DNA from: an uncultured Lysobacteraceae bacterium
GTDB taxonomy: Bacteria; Pseudomonadota; Gammaproteobacteria; Xanthomonadales; Rhodanobacteraceae
Direction: 5' to 3'
Assembly: GCA_946480705.1 (NCBI GenBank)
Contig: CAMLLF010000118.1
Coordinates: forward strand, 1-8,907
Length of the DNA: 8,907 nt
How positions within the stretch are numbered: position 1 is the first letter of the stretch; each line of letters begins with the position of its first letter. Shown one piece after another: positions 1 to 6,886 of the stretch. The position numbers were made by a program, and so were the translations under genes. The notes under the pieces are model-generated. The model was not told where the DNA came from and ran no database searches. It saw nothing but the letters and a program-made list of their open reading frames with translations.

Positions 1-876
1 GAACACGCATTCGTGCGTGTAGCTGACATAGGTCAGGTAGCCGCCGGTCGTGTGCAGCACGCCCTTGGGTTTGCCGGTCGAACCCGAGGTGTAAAGGATG
101 AACAGCGGATCCTCGGCGTTGACCGCGGCCGGCGGACAGTCGGTCGATTGATCCTCGACGAGCGCGCTCCACCAGCGGTCGCGCGGCGTCTGCATCGCGA
201 TCGGCGCGCCCGTGCGGCGCACGACGAGCACGGTTTCGACCGATGTCGTGCCGGGGCGCGTCAGCGCCTCGTCGACGTTGGCCTTCAGCGCGACCTTCTT
301 GCCGCCGCGCAGGCCCTCGTCGGCGGTGATCACGAGCTTGCACTGCGAATCGGCGATGCGCCCGGCCAGGGAATCCGGCGAGAAACCGCCGAAGACGACG
401 GAGTGCACGGCGCCGATGCGCGCGCAGGCCAGCATCGCGACCGCGGCTTCGGGGATCATCGGCAGATAGATCGCGACGCGGTCGCCCTTGGCGATGCCGA
501 GGTTGCGCAGCAGGTTCGCGGCGCGGCAGACGTCGGCATGCAGTTCGCGGTAGCTGATGCGGCGCGACTCGGACGGATCGTCGCCTTCGAAAATGATCGC
601 GGTCTTGTCGCCGCGCGTCGCGAGATGCCGGTCGAGACAGTTTGCCGACACGTTGAGCGCGCCGTCGGCGAACCAGCGGATGTGCAGATCGTCGGCCGCG
701 AACGAGACGTCCTTGACCTGCGTGAACGGCGTGATCCAGTCGATGCGCTGCGCGACGCGCGCCCAGAAGCCCTCGGGATCGGCGACCGACTCCGCGTACA
801 GCGCGTCGTACCGTTCGCGCGTGATGCGGGTATTCGCCGCGTAGGCCGGATCGACCGGGTAGATCTTGCTCGACAT
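1..876 (-). CDS. acs: Acetyl-CoA synthetase, N-terminal 292 residues (3' end beyond window)
   Basis: The product activates acetate in the cytoplasm (acetate + ATP + CoA to acetyl-CoA + AMP + PPi) through an acetyl-AMP intermediate. The minus-strand frame is open from ATG at 876 to the window edge. It begins MSSKIYPV and follows the N-terminal Acs domain through [11 protein letters not shown] (37-47) and [13 protein letters not shown] (73-85). Then come the [20 protein letters not shown] stretch (151-170), DEGLRGGK (186-193), and the ATP/AMP-binding loop [11 protein letters not shown] (262-272) followed by VLHTTGGY. These blocks match Acs rather than propionyl-CoA synthetase PrpE, chiefly in the N-terminal 100 residues. 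About 45% of a usual 650-residue protein is present; the catalytic C-terminal lysine domain lies outside. The start is supported by an AAGGA ribosome site at 884-888, seven bases upstream. It diverges from the porin-transporter unit. Confidence 0.95.
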   Translation of the reverse strand, partial: MSSKIYPVDPAYAANTRITRERYDALYAESVADPEGFWARVAQRIDWITPFTQVKDVSFAADDLHIRWFADGALNVSANCLDRHLATRGDKTAIIFEGDDPSESRRISYRELHADVCRAANLLRNLGIAKGDRVAIYLPMIPEAAVAMLACARIGAVHSVVFGGFSPDSLAGRIADSQCKLVITADEGLRGGKKVALKANVDEALTRPGTTSVETVLVVRRTGAPIAMQTPRDRWWSALVEDQSTDCPPAAVNAEDPLFILYTSGSTGKPKGVLHTTGGYLTYVSYTHECVF

Positions 877-1086
877 GTCGGTGTCCTTTTTATATTTTCA
901 TACAAACCAGCAAAGTAACGCGCCGCGGGCGCCCCTCCCCTGCTGCATTGCATCAACACTATCCGAGGCTTGCGCACAACCAATCCGACTTTAGTCGAAA
1001 TACGTCAGTGCTTCGACCAATGGCGAATGGAAGGCCAAAACCCACGAGCGCAACCTCGGCCGGCCACATGCCTTGGGAGGGGTTCA
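877..1086. promoter_or_regulatory. Divergent acs / porin regulatory region with CGACT palindromes
   Basis: This 210-bp spacer must hold the promoters of both acs (leftward) and the porin-transporter unit (rightward). It contains a perfect CGACT-TT-AGTCG palindrome at 986-997. An overlapping longer inverted repeat pairs TTAGTCGAA (991-999) with TTCGACCAA (1012-1020), with one mismatch and arm centres 21 bp apart. Together they give three copies of a CGACYNA-like half-site, which looks like an operator. An AT-rich tract lies just in front of acs at about 886-905. Ribosome sites are TCCTT (AAGGA on the minus strand) at 884-888 for acs and GGGAGGGG at 1075-1082 for the porin. I could not fix convincing -35/-10 pairs by eye. 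In several other gammaproteobacteria acs is controlled by the CrbS/CrbR (MxtR/ErdR) two-component system; whether this palindrome is such a site is a guess. Confidence 0.5.
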
Positions 1087-2451
1087 ATGGCTTTCTCATC
1101 ACTTTGTTCACTACGCCGCACCGTACTGTCGGCTGCACTGCTGCTGACCTTGAGCGGCGCCGCGCAGGCCGACAGCCGCAGCGAAGCGGCACTCGAAGCC
1201 CGCATCGCGCAACTCGAACAGCAGCTCGCCGACCTGAAGACCGCGGTCGAAGCGCAGAAAAAGGCGACAGCCGCTGCGCCGGCTGCCGCACCGGCCGGTC
1301 CGGCCGCACCCGGCGTGAAGGCGCCGATCCAGGTCACGACGCTGACGCCGGGCGCGAACCCCGGCACGACGGTGAAGATCGGCGGCTTCATGAAGACCGA
1401 TTTCATGCTCACGCGCACCGACTCGGGGCAACTCGCCGATTCGGCCTCGGGCCGCGATCTCTATGTGCCGGGACAGACGCCGGTCGGCGGCAGCGGCTCG
1501 AGCACCGACTATGACGCGGGCGCCAAGTTCTCGCGCGTCAACATCGGCATCGATACGGTCACCGAGAACAACGACAAGCTCGGCGCGTTCGTCGAATTCG
1601 ACTTCTTCGGCGGTGCGCTCGGCAACGAGAACGCGACGAACACCTACGGCGTGACGCTCCGCCACGCCTACGCGTACTGGAACAAGTGGCTCGCCGGCCA
1701 GACCTGGTCGACGTTCATGGATACCGCGGCGCTGCCCGATGCGGTCGACTTCATCGGTCCGACCGACGGCGTGATCTTCGTGCGCCAGCCGCAGGTCCGC
1801 TACACGACCGGAAACTTCCAGATCGCGCTCGAAGATCCGCAGACGACGATCATTCCGCGCGGCGGCGGCGCGGCCGCGAGTTCCGACCGCGGTGCACTGC
1901 CCGATCTTGCCGCGCGCTACACCTGGAAAGGCACCTGGGGCCACTTCGGCGTCGGCGGCCTGTTGCGCGACCTGCGCGTCGACCGACCGGCCGCGGGCAC
2001 GGCGGCGGCGATCGAGGACAGCCAGTTCGGCGGCGCGCTCACGCTCGGCGGCAAGTGGAATCTCGGCGAGAAGAACGACATCCGCTACCAGCTGACCGGC
2101 GGCTCCATCAGCCGCTACATCGGTCTGGGCGTCACCGCCGATTCGGTGCTCGACAGCAACAACGACCTCGAGGCCATCGACGGTTGGGCGGGCTACGTCG
2201 CCTGGCGCCATATCTTCACCAAGCAGCTGCGCAGCAACGTGATGTACGCCCGCAGCGAATACGACAACCCGGTCGCCTATACCGGACAGGGCGTCACCAA
2301 GAGTTCGCAGAGCTTCCGCGTCAACCTGATCTATTCGCCGCTGCCGAAGCTCGATGTCGGCGTCGAATACATGGTGGGCCGCCGCGAGCTCGAGAGCGGC
2401 GCCGAAGGTGACATCGATCGCCTGCAGTTCATGGCGAAGTACTCGTTCTGA
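1087..2451 (+). CDS. DcaP-like outer-membrane porin
   Basis: A 454-residue exported protein, probably a trimeric outer-membrane channel of the DcaP family, whose Acinetobacter member takes up dicarboxylates and other anions. Residues 1-28 are a signal peptide (Arg-Arg, hydrophobic core, cleavage after AQA). Residues 32-59 are a heptad-rich coiled coil (EARIAQLEQQLADLKTAVEA), then an Ala/Pro linker to about 78, matching the periplasmic N-terminal helix of DcaP. From VKIGGFMKTDF (96-106) on, the sequence alternates beta strands with loops; RDLYVPGQTPVGG (123-135) and AKFSRVNIG (146-154) are family-like. It ends in LQFMAKYSF, a terminal Phe beta-signal for BAM insertion. The ATG at 1087 is chosen for its strong GGGAGGGG site and intact signal peptide; in-frame starts at 970 and 1027 would bury the signal peptide. 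It is transcribed with the following transporter. Confidence 0.88.
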   Translation: MAFSSLCSLRRTVLSAALLLTLSGAAQADSRSEAALEARIAQLEQQLADLKTAVEAQKKATAAAPAAAPAGPAAPGVKAPIQVTTLTPGANPGTTVKIGGFMKTDFMLTRTDSGQLADSASGRDLYVPGQTPVGGSGSSTDYDAGAKFSRVNIGIDTVTENNDKLGAFVEFDFFGGALGNENATNTYGVTLRHAYAYWNKWLAGQTWSTFMDTAALPDAVDFIGPTDGVIFVRQPQVRYTTGNFQIALEDPQTTIIPRGGGAAASSDRGALPDLAARYTWKGTWGHFGVGGLLRDLRVDRPAAGTAAAIEDSQFGGALTLGGKWNLGEKNDIRYQLTGGSISRYIGLGVTADSVLDSNNDLEAIDGWAGYVAWRHIFTKQLRSNVMYARSEYDNPVAYTGQGVTKSSQSFRVNLIYSPLPKLDVGVEYMVGRRELESGAEGDIDRLQFMAKYSF

Positions 2452-2462
2452 GGAGGATCACG

Positions 2463-4142
2463 ATGGCTAGCGTTCCCTACGGCTCCGCCGCACCCACCGG
2501 CGCAGCGCCGCTCACCCAAGGCCACAAGCGCGTGATCTTTGCGTCGAGCCTCGGCACCGTATTCGAGTGGTACGACTTCTATCTCTACGGCTCGCTCGCG
2601 GCGATCATCGCCAAGCAGTTCTTCACCGCGCTGAGCCCGACCAGCGGCTTCATTTTCGCGCTGCTCGCCTTCGCCGCCGGCTTTGCCGTGCGTCCGTTCG
2701 GCGCACTCGTGTTCGGCCGCCTCGGCGACATGATCGGCCGCAAATACACGTTTCTCGTCACCATCGTGATCATGGGCCTGTCGACGTTCCTCGTCGGCAT
2801 CCTGCCCAGTTACGCGAGCATAGGCATCGCCGCACCGGTGATCCTGATCACGCTGCGACTGCTGCAGGGCCTCGCGCTCGGCGGCGAGTACGGCGGCGCG
2901 GCGACCTACGTCGCCGAGCACGCACCGCAGGGCAAGCGCGGCCTGTACACGAGCTTCATCCAGACCACCGCGACGCTCGGCCTGTTCCTGTCGCTGCTCG
3001 TGATCCTCGGCTGCCGCACGTGGCTCGGCAGCGAAGCGTTCGAGGCCTGGGGCTGGCGCGTGCCGTTCCTGCTGTCGTTCGTGCTGCTCGGCATCTCGGT
3101 CTGGATCCGGCTGCAGCTCAACGAGTCGCCGCTGTTCCAGCAGATGAAGGCCGAAGGCAAGGGCTCGAAGGCGCCGATCACCGAGAGCTTCTTCTCGAGC
3201 AACGGCAAGATCGCGCTGCTCGCGCTGCTCGGTGCGACCGCCGGCCAGGCCGTGGTCTGGTACGCAGGACAGTTCTACGCGCTGTTCTTCCTGACGCAGA
3301 CACTGAAGATAGACGCGACAACGGCGAACCTGCTGATGGCCGGCGCGCTCGCCTTCGCGACACCGTTCTTCATCGTGTTCGGCTGGCTCTCGGACAAGAT
3401 CGGCCGCAAGCCCATCATCATGGCAGGTTGTCTCATCGCGGCGCTGACCTACTTCCCGATCTTCAAGGCGCTCACGCACTACGGCAATCCGGCGCTCGCC
3501 GCGGCCAGCACGACTGCGCCGGTCACCGTCGTCGCCGATCCGAGCCAGTGCGCATTCCAGTTCGTGCCCGGCGAACTCAAGTCGCACGTGACGTTCCGCA
3601 GCTCCTGCGACATCGTGAAGGGCTATCTCGCCGGCAAGAACATTCCTTACGTCAACGAGGCGGCCCCGGCCGGTTCGGTCGCGAGCGTCAAGGTCGGCAG
3701 CCAGGTCATTCCGAGCTTCGACGGCGCCGGACTCACGCCCGACCAGTTCAAGGAACAGAACACCACGTTCACCAAGTCGCTCGGCGCGGCCGTCTCGGCG
3801 GCAGGTTATCCCGACAAGGCCGATCCGGCGCAGATCAATCGCTTCATGGTCTTCGTGCTGCTGAGCATCCTCGTGATCTACGTGACGATGGTCTACGGTC
3901 CGATCGCCGCCTGGCTCGTCGAGCTGTTCCCGACGCGCATCCGCTACACCTCGATGAGCCTGCCGTATCACATCGGCAACGGCTGGTTCGGCGGCTTCCT
4001 GCCGACGACCGCGTTCGCGCTCGTCGCGGCGACCGGCAACATCTACCAGGGCCTCTGGTACCCGATCGTCGTCGCGCTGTTCACCTTCGTCGTCGGCAGC
4101 CTGTTCCTGCGCGAGACCAAGGACGTGGACATTTCGAAATAA
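2463..4142 (+). CDS. MFS transporter, metabolite:H+ symporter (MHS) type, with long periplasmic loop
   Basis: A 559-residue inner-membrane secondary transporter, expected to import a small carboxylate or similar metabolite with protons. Family marks are FEWYDFYLYGSLAAI (34-48), the loop 2-3 motif GRLGDMIGRK (85-94), RLLQGLALGGEYGGAATYVAEH (132-153, given here as the MHS block), NESPLF (220-225) and the repeat motif GWLSDKIGRKP (307-317). Twelve membrane segments can be placed. Typical MHS proteins are about 430-450 residues. The excess sits between segments 9 and 10, residues about 340-458, which by topology faces the periplasm and contains Cys363 and Cys382. The start has an AGGAGG site that shares a base with the porin stop codon, 11 bp upstream, so the two genes are almost certainly co-transcribed and translationally coupled. 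The substrate cannot be read from sequence; acs next door points to short-chain carboxylates. Confidence 0.9.
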   Translation: MASVPYGSAAPTGAAPLTQGHKRVIFASSLGTVFEWYDFYLYGSLAAIIAKQFFTALSPTSGFIFALLAFAAGFAVRPFGALVFGRLGDMIGRKYTFLVTIVIMGLSTFLVGILPSYASIGIAAPVILITLRLLQGLALGGEYGGAATYVAEHAPQGKRGLYTSFIQTTATLGLFLSLLVILGCRTWLGSEAFEAWGWRVPFLLSFVLLGISVWIRLQLNESPLFQQMKAEGKGSKAPITESFFSSNGKIALLALLGATAGQAVVWYAGQFYALFFLTQTLKIDATTANLLMAGALAFATPFFIVFGWLSDKIGRKPIIMAGCLIAALTYFPIFKALTHYGNPALAAASTTAPVTVVADPSQCAFQFVPGELKSHVTFRSSCDIVKGYLAGKNIPYVNEAAPAGSVASVKVGSQVIPSFDGAGLTPDQFKEQNTTFTKSLGAAVSAAGYPDKADPAQINRFMVFVLLSILVIYVTMVYGPIAAWLVELFPTRIRYTSMSLPYHIGNGWFGGFLPTTAFALVAATGNIYQGLWYPIVVALFTFVVGSLFLRETKDVDISK

Positions 4143-4167
4143 GCAACAAAGCAATTCTGCTGTATGC

Positions 4168-4196
4168 ACGGGGCGGCCGCGAGGCCGCCCCGTTTT
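4168..4196 (+). terminator. Rho-independent terminator of the porin-transporter unit
   Basis: An 11-bp perfect stem (4168-4178 paired with 4183-4193), nearly all G-C with the outermost pair A-T, is closed by a four-base GCGA loop, a GNRA-type tetraloop. A TTTT run follows at 4193-4196 on the plus strand. It lies 26 bp after the transporter stop, in the 88-bp gap between convergent genes. No comparable T-run is present in the other direction, so it serves mainly the plus-strand unit; A residues on the left side are too few for a good bidirectional terminator. Nothing else is seen in this gap. Confidence 0.85.
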
Positions 4197-4230
4197 CGTT
4201 CGCCGTCCCGGCGATCGAGGCGACGAAGTG

Positions 4231-6009
4231 TTACGGCGCGGCTTTCGCCTCGGCGATGAAGCGCTCGACGCGCTGATCGAGCAGCGACAGCGGCACCGAT
4301 CCGAGCGACAGCACCGCGTCATGGAACGCGCGCAGGTCGAACTTCGCGCCGAGTTCGCGTTCGGCCTTCGCGCGCAGCTCGCGGATGCGCAGCTCGCCGA
4401 GCTTGTAGCTCAGCGCCTGGCCCGGCCAGGAGATGTAGCGGTCGACTTCGGTCGTGATCTCGTGTTCGGACAGCGCCGAGTTGTCGCGCAGCAGCGCGAG
4501 CGCCTGGTCGCGGGTCCAGCCCTTGGCGTGGATGCCGGTGTCGATGACGAGGCGGCAGGCGCGCCACATTTCGTAGGTCAGCCGGCCGAAGTGCTCGTAC
4601 GGCGTCTCGTAGATGCCCATTTCGACGCCGAGGTGTTCCGCGTAGAGCGCCCAGCCTTCGCCGAATGCGGAGATGTAGCTGTAGCGCCGGAACGGCGGCT
4701 GCTCGCCCTGTTCGCCGGCGAGCGCGCCCTGCAGATGGTGCCCCGGCACCGACTCGTGCAGCGTCAGCGCGGTCATCGCATACAGCGGACGCGCTTGGAG
4801 CTTCCAGGTGTTGACCCAGTAGAAGCCGGCACCCTTGCCGCCGGCCGGCGCCGGGCTGTAGCGGCCCGTCGTGTAGTACGGCGCGATCGCGGCCGGCACC
4901 GGCGCGACGCCATAGGGCAGACGCGGCAGCGTCGCGAAGTATTTCGGCAGCTCGCCGTCGATGCGCTTGGCGATGTAGCTCGCGTACATCAGCAGCTCGC
5001 GCGGCGTCTTCGCATAGAACTGCGGATCGGTGCGCAGGAACGCGAGGAACGCGGCGAAGTCGCCGTCGAACTTCGCGTCCTTCATCACTTTTTCCATTTC
5101 TGCACGAATGCGCGAGACTTCCCTGAGCCCGATCGCGTGGATTTCCTCGGGACTCAGGTCCAGGGTCACGTATTCGCGGATCTGCTGGCGGTAGTAGTCC
5201 TTGCCGTTGGGCAACTGATACGCCCCCAGCGTCTTGCGCGCCTTCGGCACGTATTCGCCGACGAAGAACTTCAGGAGCTTCGCGTACGCCGGAACGACCT
5301 GCTCGCGCACGGCCTTCTCGCCGGCGCTGCGCAGCGCGGCGGCTTCGTCGGCGCCGATCGCCGACGGAAACTTCCTGAACGGCGCGTAGAACGGGTTGCT
5401 CTCGACGTCCTTGCCTTCGGCGATGCTGCGCAGCGGCCCGTCGCGGCCCTGCAGCACGACCTGCGGCAGCGTCATGCCGGTCTTCACGCCTTCCTGCAGC
5501 AGTGCGATGTGCTCGTCGAAATACGCGGGAATCGCGGCGAGGCGCTTGAGGTAGTTGTCGTAGTCGGCGCGCGTCGCGAGCGGATGTGATTCGGGCAGCT
5601 GGATCAGGTCGGCGTAGAAGCTCGAATCCGAGGTCATCGGCAGCAGGTAGCCGCGCACGCGGATAGTGCCGATCGCGTTCGCGAGCTGCTCGCGATAGAT
5701 CGCATGGTCGATCTGCTGCGGCGCGGAAAGCTCGCTGACCGGAATCGCGTCGAGTTCGCGCTGGAATGCTTCGAGTTCCTTGAGCCGGCGCCGCTGGCTC
5801 GCCTCGTCGACGTGGCCGAGCTCGCCGTCCCCGCTGTGGTTGCCGGTATACGTCGCGAACTGCGGGTACTCGCGCTGGCGCCAGTCCCACTCGCGTTCGT
5901 AGAGCGCCTTGAAGCGCGCATCGGCGGTACCGGTGACGGACGGGTCGGCGAGCGTGGCGCCGCTCAGGGCCAGCGCGAGCAGGGTGGCGGCAAAGCGAAT
6001 CGACGGCAT
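4231..6009 (-). CDS. Exported DUF885 family protein, putative zinc metallopeptidase
   Basis: A 592-residue protein with an N-terminal signal peptide (residues 1-21, cleavage after ATLA), so it probably acts in the periplasm. It carries the DUF885 hallmarks in order: LTLHESVPGHHLQ (415-427), FGEGWALYAE (449-458), DTGIHAKGW (490-498) and RYISWPGQALSYKLGEL (524-540). DUF885 proteins are thought to be related to helical gluzincin peptidases, with His418, Glu419, His424/His425 and Glu451 as candidate metal or catalytic residues; this spacing is HExxPGHH, not HExxH. No substrate is established for this member. Length fits the family. The start at 6009 is preferred over the upstream in-frame start at 6303 because it opens with the signal peptide and has a GGGAGA site eight bases upstream; the extra 98 residues would overlap the divergent rhomboid gene. 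It ends with TAA at 4231-4233. Confidence 0.88.
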   Translation of the reverse strand: MPSIRFAATLLALALSGATLADPSVTGTADARFKALYEREWDWRQREYPQFATYTGNHSGDGELGHVDEASQRRRLKELEAFQRELDAIPVSELSAPQQIDHAIYREQLANAIGTIRVRGYLLPMTSDSSFYADLIQLPESHPLATRADYDNYLKRLAAIPAYFDEHIALLQEGVKTGMTLPQVVLQGRDGPLRSIAEGKDVESNPFYAPFRKFPSAIGADEAAALRSAGEKAVREQVVPAYAKLLKFFVGEYVPKARKTLGAYQLPNGKDYYRQQIREYVTLDLSPEEIHAIGLREVSRIRAEMEKVMKDAKFDGDFAAFLAFLRTDPQFYAKTPRELLMYASYIAKRIDGELPKYFATLPRLPYGVAPVPAAIAPYYTTGRYSPAPAGGKGAGFYWVNTWKLQARPLYAMTALTLHESVPGHHLQGALAGEQGEQPPFRRYSYISAFGEGWALYAEHLGVEMGIYETPYEHFGRLTYEMWRACRLVIDTGIHAKGWTRDQALALLRDNSALSEHEITTEVDRYISWPGQALSYKLGELRIRELRAKAERELGAKFDLRAFHDAVLSLGSVPLSLLDQRVERFIAEAKAAP

Positions 6010-6121
6010 GATGGTCTCTCCCGGGCAACCTGCCGAGACTAGCCGAGGCCGGACGCGCCCACCCCTGCATAACGTCGTGGTCGGCTCTTGTCCCGCACCA
6101 CGCCGCCCCAACGTCGCCGCG
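6010..6121. promoter_or_regulatory. Divergent spacer between DUF885 and rhomboid genes
   Basis: This 112-bp gap separates two divergent starts and must hold the promoter for each. The minus-strand gene has a purine-rich GGGAGA site near 6018-6023. The rhomboid gene has no visible Shine-Dalgarno sequence before its ATG at 6122. I found no convincing -35/-10 pair, palindrome or hairpin. Confidence 0.4.
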
Positions 6122-6886
6122 ATGGACACGACCGCCGCCATACCGATCCGCGAAACCCCGCAGCTGAAACGCGCAAGTCTGCTCGCGCTCGCATTCGTCG
6201 CGGTGCTCTGGATCGTGAAGATTTTCGAGAGTCTCGCCGGACTCGATTTGACGGATTTCGGCGTGCGTCCGCACGAATGGTACGGATTGACCGGCATCCT
6301 CACGTCGCCGCTCGTCCACGGCTCCTACGAACACCTGATCATGAACAGCGTGCCGCTCGCGGTGCTGCTGGCGCTCGCGCGCTTCAACTACCCGAGCGGC
6401 TCGTGGCGGGCGCTCGCGTTCATCTGGATCGCCGGCGGCATCGGACTCTGGCTCATCGGCCGGCCGTCCTGGCACATCGGTGCGAGCGGCATCACGCACG
6501 GGCTCATGTTCTATCTGTTCGTGATCGGCCTGCTGCGCCGCGACCGGTACGCGATCGCGGTTGCGCTGATCGTGTTCTTCCTCTACGGCGGCATGGTCGC
6601 GACCGTGCTGCCGCGCGAGCCCGGCGTGTCCTGGGAAGCGCACCTGAGCGGCGCGCTCGCCGGTGCGATCGCGGCGTTTCTCTGGCAGAAGCGCGATCCG
6701 CCCGCGGCGCTGCCCAAGCCCAGCTGGGAACTCGAGGCCGAGATCGTCAACGACGCCGACACCTACGAACTGCCGCGGCCCGACCGCGTGCCGGTGCTCT
6801 GGCATCGCCTGCCCGACGAACGCGGCGTGGTCCTCGAATTCCCGCGCCGCCGTCGCGACGATGACACGCCGCCGACGCTGCACTGA
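6122..6886 (+). CDS. Rhomboid family intramembrane serine protease
   Basis: A 254-residue polytopic membrane protein that should cleave transmembrane substrates within the inner membrane. Six hydrophobic segments span residues about 17-188. The catalytic elements are present: the second-segment HLIMN motif (His71, Asn75), the nucleophile loop GASG (120-123, Ser122) and the partner histidine in WEAHLSGALAG (His174), so the Ser-His dyad is intact. Residues 191-254 form a polar, charged cytoplasmic tail rich in Asp, Pro and Arg, with no recognised domain. The substrate is unknown. The ATG at 6122 is the best start although it has no clear ribosome site; an in-frame GTG at 6077 is possible but adds only non-conserved residues. 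The gene's last 26 bases overlap the start of the DUF3142 lipoprotein gene, which suggests translational coupling. Confidence 0.9.
   Translation: MDTTAAIPIRETPQLKRASLLALAFVAVLWIVKIFESLAGLDLTDFGVRPHEWYGLTGILTSPLVHGSYEHLIMNSVPLAVLLALARFNYPSGSWRALAFIWIAGGIGLWLIGRPSWHIGASGITHGLMFYLFVIGLLRRDRYAIAVALIVFFLYGGMVATVLPREPGVSWEAHLSGALAGAIAAFLWQKRDPPAALPKPSWELEAEIVNDADTYELPRPDRVPVLWHRLPDERGVVLEFPRRRRDDDTPPTLH

Noticed and set aside
13..918. 301-residue plus-strand frame opposite acs
   Set aside because: Antisense shadow of the well-supported acetyl-CoA synthetase frame.
970..1086. Longer N-terminus for the porin (in-frame starts at 970 or 1027)
   Set aside because: It would place 20-39 polar residues before a perfect signal peptide and ignores the strong ribosome site in front of 1087.
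1261..1315. Ala/Pro-rich stretch in the porin as a DNA repeat
   Set aside because: It is a protein linker between the coiled coil and the barrel, with no regular DNA unit.
3480..3840. Transporter loop as a frameshift, fusion or inserted element
   Set aside because: The frame, codon bias and flanking membrane segments are continuous, with no direct repeats or element ends at its borders.
2567..4276. 569-residue plus-strand frame inside the transporter gene
   Set aside because: Arg-rich shadow frame; it also reads through the terminator hairpin.
2331..4322. 663-residue minus-strand open frame opposite the transporter gene
   Set aside because: Low-complexity Glu/Arg/Asp-rich translation antisense to a clearly conserved transporter, with no ribosome site or family motif.
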